Source: Oscillospiraceae bacterium (GTDB lineage: Bacteria > Bacillota > Clostridia > Oscillospirales > Ruminococcaceae). Taken from it: DNA of 11,144 nt. Shown here piece after piece: positions 1 to 5,361 of this stretch. The DNA lies in the NCBI GenBank assembly GCA_031253365.1, contig JAIRWE010000046.1, positions 1 to 11,144 on the forward strand, in the 5' to 3' direction. The notes beneath the pieces are model-generated. The model saw only the letters and a list, made by a program, of their open reading frames with translations, made no database searches and was not told the origin of the DNA. Each line of letters starts with the position of its first letter. Positions within the stretch are counted from its first letter, which is position 1. Made by a program: the position numbers and the translations under genes.

Positions 1-1255
1 GCTTTGTAAGCGACATCATCATTTTAAGCTCGTCCTGGCAGGCGTGTCCCGAAACGTGAACCTCGTACATCGCCTCGTAAACCACTTCCGCCCCCGAACG
101 CATAAGCTCGTTCACCACCCTGCCCACGAGTTTCTCGTTCCCCGGAATGGGCGTGGCGGATATGATAATCAAATCCCTCGGCGTAATTTTAACCTGCCTG
201 TGGTCGTTCGTCGACATTCTCGACAGGGCGCTGAGCGGTTCCCCTTGGCTGCCCGTCGTGATAATCACGACCTTTTCGGGCGGGTAGTCGTTTACTTCGT
301 CTATATCTATGAGCATTTTTGGGGAAATCTTGATGTAATCCAGTTCAATCGCCTTTTGTATGACGTTGAGCATACTTCTTCCCGAAACCGCCACATACCT
401 TCCCGAAACAAAGGCGTTGTCGATAATCTGCTGAACCCTGTGGATATTACTGGAGAACGTCGCCACGATAATGCGCTTGTCTTCGGCGGAGTTGAATATG
501 TTGCGGAAGCTGTCCCCGACTTTCCGTTCCGAGGTGGTGTAACCCGGGCGTTCGGCGTTGGTGCTTTCCGAAAGCAGAACCAACACCCCTTTGTTCCCCA
601 ACTCGCCGAAACGGGCGAGGTCGATTATGCCTTCGTTGCCGATGGGGGTGTAATCCACCTTGAAGTCCCCCGTGTGTACGATTATTCCCGCGGGCGTATG
701 CACGGCGAGCGCACAGGAATCGGGAATGGAATGGTTGACGCGAATGAACTCCGCGCCCATGCACCCCATATTAACCGTCTGCCTCGGCTGGATTATGTTA
801 AGCGAGCATTGACTTAAAATCCCGTGTTCTTTCAGTTTGCCCTCGACCAACCCCAAAGTCAGCCGCGTGCCGTACACGGGGACGTTGATTTTTTTCAAAA
901 GATACGGCAGCGCCCCCACGTGGTCTTCGTGACCGTGCGTGAGGATTACCCCGCGAAACCGCTCTTTGTTTTTTTCCAGATAAGAAAAATCAGGGATGAC
1001 AATGTCAACCCCCAGCATATCCTCGTCGGGGAACGCCAGCCCGCAGTCCACTATGAACATATCGTTGGAACACTCGAACACGTACAGGTTCTTCCCGATT
1101 TCGCCCACGCCGCCGAGGGAGGTTATCCTTACGGGAGCCGAACGCCGCCGGCTTTCCGCGCGCTTTATCAACGGCTTTTTGACACGGGAACCCCCGATTT
1201 TCCCCGTTGTTGAGTCGGCGGATTTTTTTTCTTTGCTACTCAGATTGTGAGACAT
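1..1255 (-). CDS. rnj: Ribonuclease J, N-terminal 418 residues (3' end beyond left edge)
   Basis: This is the 5' part of an RNase J, a metallo-beta-lactamase/beta-CASP ribonuclease with 5'-3' exo- and endonuclease activity in mRNA decay and rRNA maturation in Bacillota. The frame starts at the ATG complementary to 1253-1255 and stays open to the left edge. Visible motifs are SLGGVGEIGKN (residues 46-56), the metal-binding HGHEDH (107-112), HTGDFK (194-199) with its metal-ligand Asp, the beta-CASP segment ATFSSNIHRVQQI (265-277), TTGSQGEP (333-340) and HVSGHA (400-405). About 40 basic, probably disordered residues precede the catalytic domain, which B. subtilis RNase J1 lacks. Family members are about 550 residues, so roughly the last 140 are missing here. 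An AGAGGA ribosome binding site lies 5 bases before the ATG. Identification is firm; J1 versus J2 type cannot be decided. Confidence 0.95.
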   Translation of the reverse strand, partial: MSHNLSSKEKKSADSTTGKIGGSRVKKPLIKRAESRRRSAPVRITSLGGVGEIGKNLYVFECSNDMFIVDCGLAFPDEDMLGVDIVIPDFSYLEKNKERFRGVILTHGHEDHVGALPYLLKKINVPVYGTRLTLGLVEGKLKEHGILSQCSLNIIQPRQTVNMGCMGAEFIRVNHSIPDSCALAVHTPAGIIVHTGDFKVDYTPIGNEGIIDLARFGELGNKGVLVLLSESTNAERPGYTTSERKVGDSFRNIFNSAEDKRIIVATFSSNIHRVQQIIDNAFVSGRYVAVSGRSMLNVIQKAIELDYIKISPKMLIDIDEVNDYPPEKVVIITTGSQGEPLSALSRMSTNDHRQVKITPRDLIIISATPIPGNEKLVGRVVNELMRSGAEVVYEAMYEVHVSGHACQDELKMMMSLTK

Positions 1256-1260
1256 ACTTT

Positions 1261-1266
1261 TCCTCT
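1261..1266 (-). promoter_or_regulatory. Ribosome binding site of rnj
   Basis: On the minus strand this reads AGAGGA, 5 bases before the ATG at 1255, and supports that start. An adjacent short inverted repeat (TCTTT 1264-1268 / AAAGA 1273-1277) could partly pair with this site in the mRNA, but the stem is only 5 A/U-rich pairs and may mean nothing. Confidence 0.75.
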
Positions 1267-1287
1267 TTTTAGAAAGAAGGGTTTTCC

Positions 1288-1315
1288 TTGCCCAATATGT
1301 ATAAATATGTATAAA
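1288..1315 (+). promoter_or_regulatory. Possible promoter of nth
   Basis: TTGCCC (1288-1293), a 16-base spacer and TATAAA (1310-1315) form a moderate sigma-A-type promoter. It would start transcription near 1322, about 70 bases before the nth ATG. The -35 box is weak. The site overlaps the 10-base tandem duplication and lies downstream of the rnj promoter in the opposite direction, so the two 5' ends would overlap by roughly a dozen bases. Confidence 0.5.
1295..1314 (+). repeat. Perfect tandem duplication of a 10-base unit
   Basis: The unit ATATGTATAA occurs twice back to back (1295-1304 and 1305-1314). The period of 10 bases is close to one helical turn. It lies within the rnj leader (minus strand), and its right copy supplies the -10 box of the predicted nth promoter. 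It may be a simple A+T-rich duplication or a protein binding site. Confidence 0.8.
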
Positions 1316-1341
1316 ACCTTTCGGAGGCCGTCCGCGTTGTC

Positions 1342-1370
1342 ATTATATACCGATTTCACCGAAAAGTCAA
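1342..1370 (-). promoter_or_regulatory. Sigma-A-type promoter of rnj
   Basis: Read on the minus strand, TTGACT (1370-1365) is followed after exactly 17 bases by TATAAT (1347-1342), a near-perfect vegetative promoter. Transcription would start near 1335, giving an rnj leader of about 80 bases. The strength of the match suggests high constitutive expression. It lies inside the region transcribed from the predicted nth promoter, so the two promoters fire towards each other. Confidence 0.85.
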
Positions 1371-1393
1371 GCCCCCGACGACAGAGGTCGCCC

Positions 1394-2038
1394 ATGACAA
1401 AACCTGAAAAAGCCCAAGAAATTATCAAAATATTGAAACGCGAATATCCGAACCCGAAATGCGGGCTTGTTTACGCTCGCGGCAGACCGCACGAATTGCT
1501 GGTGGCGGCGCGGCTTTCCGCGCAATGCACCGATAAGCGCGTAAACGCGGTGACGCCCGCGCTTTTCGCCGAATTTCCGAGCGTCGAAGCCTTTGCCGCA
1601 GCCGAGTTAAGCGACATTGAGCGCGTTATCAGACCCTGCGGGCTGTACAAGACAAAGGCGGCTGACATTAAGGGTATGTGCGCGGCGTTAATCGCCGGGT
1701 TCGGCGGGGCTGTCCCGGAGGAAATCGACGACCTTCTCGCGCTTTCGGGCGTGGGGCGCAAGACCGCGAACTTAATCCGGGGAGAGCTTTACGGAAAGCC
1801 GGCACTCGTCGCGGACACGCACGTCATACGCCTGTCGGAACGCCTCGGCTTAACGCGAAACCCGGGTAAAAGCGCGGTTAAGGCGGAAAGGGAGTTGCTG
1901 AAAATAATACCCGGCGGCGAGAGCCTGGCGTTTTGCCATCGGCTTGTTTTACACGGAAGAAGCGTGTGCAAAGCACGCAACCCCGATTGCGGCGACTGCG
2001 TGCTTTCCGGCGTGTGCGATTATGGGGGGAAGCGCTAA
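1394..2038 (+). CDS. nth: Endonuclease III (DNA glycosylase/AP lyase)
   Basis: This 214-residue protein matches the usual length of endonuclease III (211 in E. coli). The enzyme removes oxidised pyrimidines and nicks the abasic site in base excision repair. The helix-hairpin-helix LSGVGRKTAN carries the catalytic Lys, followed by VADTHVIRLSERLG with the catalytic Asp. The C-terminus has the [4Fe-4S] ligand pattern C-x6-C-x2-C-x5-C (CKARNPDCGDCVLSGVC). The frame is open upstream to 1247, but I choose the ATG at 1394 because GAGGT lies 5 bases upstream and the resulting N-terminus (MTKPEKAQEIIKIL) has family length. A TTG at 1337 with GGAGG at 1323-1327 would add 19 residues and is a weaker alternative. 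The stop codon overlaps that of the convergent gene. Confidence 0.95.
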   Translation: MTKPEKAQEIIKILKREYPNPKCGLVYARGRPHELLVAARLSAQCTDKRVNAVTPALFAEFPSVEAFAAAELSDIERVIRPCGLYKTKAADIKGMCAALIAGFGGAVPEEIDDLLALSGVGRKTANLIRGELYGKPALVADTHVIRLSERLGLTRNPGKSAVKAERELLKIIPGGESLAFCHRLVLHGRSVCKARNPDCGDCVLSGVCDYGGKR

Positions 2039-2841
2039 TCGTTTTGGTGAGTGTTTTCGAGTAAAGCCGCTATCTGCTCCGCCGAAAGGGTTCCGTCGCT
2101 GTCGTCGTCGGTTTCCGGTTGCGTTTTTTCGCCGAGCATCGCCGAGATTTGTTCCGGCGAGAGGTTCCCGCCGGTCGAATTGTCGTGCTTTTGGGCGGGA
2201 GCGAAAGCCGACTGCGTTATCGGGCTCGCGTCTATGCCGGCGGAAAGCGCTTCAATATCCAGCGTGTTCTGGCTTAAAATGCTCTTCACGTCGTTTAGGC
2301 TTTCATACTCGTGGGATTTTTGGTTCAAAATACTGTCAATACTGCGAATGGGCTGCGGGATTTCGCCGCTCCCTTTCTCACCGGAACCGTCGCCCGCGGG
2401 CGGCGCTGCGTGTGAAGCGGGGTTGATGAAATACGAGTTAAAATCGTCGGACGCTTTTTTGTAGGTGAGCGTTTCGTCCGAGAATTTAAACCAGTAGCGG
2501 TCGGCGGGAAGAATCCCGTGGGTTTTCCGCATAATCGCGTAAGGGTTGTATTCGTCTATCCCGAAACGGTCGAGTTCGTTGCGCGTGAACGGCGTCTTGT
2601 CGGGGAAAACCCTGCTTGAGAATAAAAAATAAATATCCCGCAGTTCAAGCGGACGATTGGTGCTGGTAAGCACCTTTTCGTTGCTGGCGGGATTGTAGCT
2701 GTAATCAACCCTGCCGTCCTGGTGTATCTTGTACGCGGCGAGGAGCGAATTGCCGCAGAACATTTCAAATTCGAGCGGCGAAGGCATATCGAACGGGTCG
2801 GTATTCACGACATTGTAGGTATTGGACTTGATTATTTTCAT
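2035..2841 (-). CDS. Uncharacterised protein with repeated FliM-like short helical motifs
   Basis: I do not recognise this 268-residue protein as a named family. Residues 1-125 look globular. The stretch around FSSRVFPDKTPFTRNELDRF (74-93), continuing DEYNPYAIMRKTHGI and RYWFKF, resembles from memory a segment seen in uncharacterised clostridial proteins. Residues about 130-268 are rich in Ser, Asp, Gly, Pro and Gln and probably disordered, but contain recurring short hydrophobic helices: SIDSILNQ (168-174 region), DVKSILSQ (184-191), LSPEQISAMLGE (227-238) and LSAEQIAALLEN (252-263). The last two resemble the LSQxEIDALL motif at the N-terminus of FliM/FliY. There are no signal peptide, membrane segment or cysteine motifs. 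The start is set by AAAGGGG 9 bases upstream and a strong promoter. It is convergent with nth, with overlapping stops. Confidence 0.85.
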   Translation of the reverse strand: MKIIKSNTYNVVNTDPFDMPSPLEFEMFCGNSLLAAYKIHQDGRVDYSYNPASNEKVLTSTNRPLELRDIYFLFSSRVFPDKTPFTRNELDRFGIDEYNPYAIMRKTHGILPADRYWFKFSDETLTYKKASDDFNSYFINPASHAAPPAGDGSGEKGSGEIPQPIRSIDSILNQKSHEYESLNDVKSILSQNTLDIEALSAGIDASPITQSAFAPAQKHDNSTGGNLSPEQISAMLGEKTQPETDDDSDGTLSAEQIAALLENTHQND

Positions 2842-2872
2842 AATACGCTACCCCTTTCTGACGTCGTCTTCA

Positions 2873-2901
2873 AGTATAACACAATATCGTGGATATTTCA
2901 A
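2873..2901 (-). promoter_or_regulatory. Sigma-A-type promoter of the uncharacterised gene
   Basis: On the minus strand TTGAAA (2901-2896) and TATACT (2878-2873) are separated by exactly 17 bases. Transcription would begin near 2866, leaving a leader of about 25 bases with the AAAGGGG ribosome binding site. The -35 box lies inside the central spacer of the inverted repeat at 2881-2925, and the promoter spacer overlaps its left arm. Confidence 0.8.
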
Positions 2902-2925
2902 TACGTCAAAATCCACAAATATTGT
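2881..2925. promoter_or_regulatory. Interrupted inverted repeat, candidate operator
   Basis: The left arm ACAATATCGTGGAT (2881-2894) and right arm ATCCACAAATATTGT (2911-2925) are inverted copies that differ only by C versus AA in the middle: two perfect blocks (ACAATAT and GTGGAT) on each side, separated by a 16-base spacer. Both predicted transcription starts in this gap lie outside it, so it should act as DNA rather than RNA. It covers the -35 box and promoter spacer of the uncharacterised gene, the position expected for a repressor operator. The regulator is unknown. Confidence 0.7.
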
Positions 2926-3002
2926 TTTTGTAAAATATTAGTACAAAGTGCCGCAAAACGGGTCTTGTTTTTTGTGGGATTTGTCAAAAATGAAAATTGA
3001 GT

Positions 3003-3031
3003 TTGCAAAATTTATTGAAATATGATAAAAT
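3003..3031 (+). promoter_or_regulatory. Promoter of the citrate synthase operon
   Basis: TTGCAA (3003-3008), a 17-base spacer and TAAAAT (3026-3031) give a plausible sigma-A-type promoter with a start near 3038. An overlapping alternative is TTGAGT (2997-3002), 18 bases, TATGAT (3021-3026). Either would drive the plus-strand run that continues past the right edge, as I see no other clear promoter downstream. Confidence 0.6.
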
Positions 3032-3043
3032 CAACATAGGTAA

Positions 3044-3078
3044 AACGCAAGCCCTTGCGTTCCGCGCCTTTTGGGCTT
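3044..3078 (+). promoter_or_regulatory. Structured leader of the citrate synthase mRNA
   Basis: AACGCAA (3044-3050) and TTGCGTT (3055-3061) form a perfect 7-pair hairpin with the tetraloop GCCC. Downstream, GGGC (3073-3076) is complementary to that loop, allowing an H-type pseudoknot. Alternatively AAGCCC (3049-3054) could pair with GGGCTT (3073-3078) and exclude the hairpin. The AAAGGA ribosome binding site (3087-3092) follows at once. No U-run follows, so it is not an intrinsic terminator. I do not recognise a known riboswitch class. Confidence 0.5.
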
Positions 3079-3102
3079 ATTACGGGAAAGGATGTGCTTT
3101 AA

Positions 3103-4470
3103 ATGGAAAACACGACAAATTATTGCGAAATCACGAAAGAGATAAGCGAGTTCACCGAAAAGTGCGTGAAGAATATGCAGATAGACGCGGAGCTTTACGG
3201 GAAATACGAGGTTAAACGCGGTCTGCGGGATATAAGCGGGAAGGGTGTTTTGGCGGGGCTGACGAGAATCGCGGAGGTTAAGGCGTACACAATCGACGAC
3301 GGCGAGATGATTCCCTGCGAGGGCAAGCTGTATTACCACGGGTATGATATCGAGAAAATCGTGGACGGTTTCGTAAGCGAGGGGCGGCACGGCTTCGAGG
3401 AAATAACCTATCTTTTGCTTTTCGGGGAGCTGCCCACGGCGGAACAGCTGAAGGTTTTCAACGAACAACTCGTGAAATACCGCGACCTGCCCACCAGTTT
3501 TACGCGCGACGTTATTCTGAAAGCGCCGAGCAAGGACATGATGAATTCCCTCGCGAGGAGCGTTTTGACGCTGTATTCCTATGACGAGCTGGCGGAGGAC
3601 ATTTCGATTGAGAACGTAATGCGTCAGTCGCTTCAGCTTATAGCGCGCTTTCCGCGGCTGTGTATGTACGGTTATCAGGCGTACAAGCATTATTACGAAG
3701 ACCACAGCCTGTTCATACACGCGCCGTTGCCCGAATTGTCCACGGCGGAGAACGTTCTTTATATGCTTCGCCCGGACAATAAGTATTCCGAGTATGAGGC
3801 GAAGGTGCTTGACATCGCGTTGGTTTTGCACGCCGACCACGGCGGCGGTAACAACTCGACGTTCACGACCCGCGTGGTCACGTCGTCGGGAACGGACACT
3901 TATTCGACCGTCGCGGCGGCAATCGGTTCGCTTAAAGGACCCAAGCACGGCGGCGCGAACATCAAGGTTTCGATGATGTTCGACGATTTGAAGAAAAGCG
4001 TGGCGAATTGGAACGACGAAACGGCGGTCGAACAGTATTTGGTTGATTTGCTGGACAAGAAGGCGTTCGACAGGTCCGGTTTGATTTACGGAATGGGGCA
4101 CGCGGTATACTCGCTTTCCGACCCGCGCGCCACGATTTTCAAGCAGTATGTCGAAAGGCTTTCGAGGGATAAGGGAATGGAGGATGAGTTCGCGCTTTAT
4201 TCGATGGTGGAGCGTCTTGCCCCTCAGGTTATAGGCGAGAAGACAAAGATGTACAAGGGCGTCAGCACCAACGTCGATTTTTACAGCGGTTTGGTTTATA
4301 AAATGCTTGATTTGCCGGAGGAGATATTCACGCCGATTTTCGCGATTGCGAGGATTTCCGGGTGGTGCGCCCACAGGATTGAGGAGCTTATCGGCGGCGG
4401 GAAGATTATACGGCCCGCCTATAAGACGGTCGGCAAGCACAGGGAATACGCGCCTTTAACCGAAAGATAA
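3103..4470 (+). CDS. gltA: Citrate synthase (citrate/methylcitrate synthase family)
   Basis: This 455-residue enzyme condenses oxaloacetate with acetyl-CoA (or propionyl-CoA in methylcitrate synthases), feeding the citrate branch that makes 2-oxoglutarate and glutamate in many anaerobes. Visible active-site residues, aligned to the E. coli enzyme, are H282 in GPKHGGAN, H333 in MGHAVYS and D392 in NVDFYSG. Substrate-binding candidates are H246 in LHADHGGGNN and arginines in SDPRA (342) and RPAY (437). LHADHGGG replaces the HADHEQ of proteobacterial enzymes, which I associate with the clostridial type. The N-terminal region of about 45 residues precedes the core. The ATG at 3103 follows AAAGGA by 10 bases. 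The stop TAA shares a base with the ATG of uppP, pointing to coupled translation. Citrate versus methylcitrate specificity cannot be told. Confidence 0.93.
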   Translation: MENTTNYCEITKEISEFTEKCVKNMQIDAELYGKYEVKRGLRDISGKGVLAGLTRIAEVKAYTIDDGEMIPCEGKLYYHGYDIEKIVDGFVSEGRHGFEEITYLLLFGELPTAEQLKVFNEQLVKYRDLPTSFTRDVILKAPSKDMMNSLARSVLTLYSYDELAEDISIENVMRQSLQLIARFPRLCMYGYQAYKHYYEDHSLFIHAPLPELSTAENVLYMLRPDNKYSEYEAKVLDIALVLHADHGGGNNSTFTTRVVTSSGTDTYSTVAAAIGSLKGPKHGGANIKVSMMFDDLKKSVANWNDETAVEQYLVDLLDKKAFDRSGLIYGMGHAVYSLSDPRATIFKQYVERLSRDKGMEDEFALYSMVERLAPQVIGEKTKMYKGVSTNVDFYSGLVYKMLDLPEEIFTPIFAIARISGWCAHRIEELIGGGKIIRPAYKTVGKHREYAPLTER

Positions 4471-5336
4471 TGAATGATTATATAAAAACCGTTGTTCAGG
4501 CGATTATACAGGGTTTTACCGAATTTCTCCCGGTTTCAAGCTCGGGGCATTTGTCCGTCGCGCAGCATTTTATGGACGTGGGCGACGAAGCTGTTTTTGT
4601 ATCGGTGTTTCTGCATATGGGGACTCTGCTCGCGGTGCTTATCGCGTTTCGCGAAGCCGTGTCGGGTATGGTGCGGGAATTTTTTTTGACAATCGCGGAT
4701 GTGTTCATGGGGAAGTTTTCATGGAAGAACATGAACGGCGACAGGCGCATGATGTTCATGGTGACAGCGGGAACGCTCCTTCTTGTCCCGGCGGTGTGTT
4801 TCAAAGACTATTTTGTCGCGCCCGGCGCGGACGGGGATATTATATTTGAGGGATGCGCCTTTATATTCACGTCGGTTTTGCTGTTTATGGCGGATTCGTG
4901 CGTGAAGGGCGTGAAGAAATCCGAGGACATGGAAATTAAGGACGCGGTTACGGTGGGGATTTTCCAATGTATCGCGCTGTTTCCGGGGGTTTCGCGTTCC
5001 GGTTCCACAATCAGTTCGGGGTTATTTTGCGGATTATCGCGCAAGACCGCCGTAACTTTTTCGTTTATGCTGGGAATTCCCGCGATTTTGGGGGCGGGTT
5101 TGCTTGAAACGAGGCAGGTGATGTCCGACGGGTCGGCGGGGGACTTAAACTGGCTTGCCATGGGAATCGGTTTCGCGGTTTCCGCGGTTGTGGGGCTGTT
5201 CGCGATTAAGCTGGTGAAGCTGTTGATAAAGAAAGAAAAGTTCAAAATTTTTGCGGTATATACGCTTACGTTGGGGATAATCTGCGTGGGGTGGGGAATA
5301 TTTGAAACGATTACGGGTATAAACGTGAAAATATAG
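4470..5336 (+). CDS. uppP: Undecaprenyl-diphosphatase UppP (BacA)
   Basis: This 288-residue integral membrane protein dephosphorylates undecaprenyl pyrophosphate, recycling the lipid carrier of peptidoglycan and other wall polymers; overexpression of this family gives bacitracin resistance. The N-terminus carries the family signature QGFTEFLPVSSSGHL (14-28), with the QGFTE glutamate and the SSSGH histidine, and the second signature FPGVSRSGSTI (171-181) with the key Arg. Several hydrophobic segments (about 42-60, 95-110, 128-145, 195-212, 228-250, 260-280) fit the multispanning fold. Length is normal to slightly long. The start overlaps the citrate synthase stop by one base (TAATG), with no independent strong ribosome binding site, so translation is probably coupled. 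It is followed 25 bases later by ftsK, making this a cell-envelope and division neighbourhood. Confidence 0.95.
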   Translation: MNDYIKTVVQAIIQGFTEFLPVSSSGHLSVAQHFMDVGDEAVFVSVFLHMGTLLAVLIAFREAVSGMVREFFLTIADVFMGKFSWKNMNGDRRMMFMVTAGTLLLVPAVCFKDYFVAPGADGDIIFEGCAFIFTSVLLFMADSCVKGVKKSEDMEIKDAVTVGIFQCIALFPGVSRSGSTISSGLFCGLSRKTAVTFSFMLGIPAILGAGLLETRQVMSDGSAGDLNWLAMGIGFAVSAVVGLFAIKLVKLLIKKEKFKIFAVYTLTLGIICVGWGIFETITGINVKI

Positions 5337-5361
5337 TCAACCAAACGAGGAATTCATAAAA

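Noticed and set aside
44..817. Plus-strand open frame of 257 codons, and a second one of 129 codons at 824-1213
   Set aside because: Both lie antisense to RNase J, whose reverse-strand frame is continuous and carries all family motifs. Their products are Arg/His/Val-rich and match nothing known.
1247..1393. Upstream extension of nth by 49 codons
   Set aside because: It would start before the predicted nth promoter and give a product longer than the family; the ATG at 1394 has a good ribosome binding site.
2997..3215. Plus-strand 72-codon frame starting in the citrate synthase leader
   Set aside because: It starts upstream of the predicted transcription start and overlaps citrate synthase in another frame, with no ribosome binding site and no recognisable product.
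3031..4440. Minus-strand open frame of 469 codons across citrate synthase
   Set aside because: It is a shadow produced by codon bias in the citrate synthase gene. It has no plausible family, and the sense frame has the full active site.
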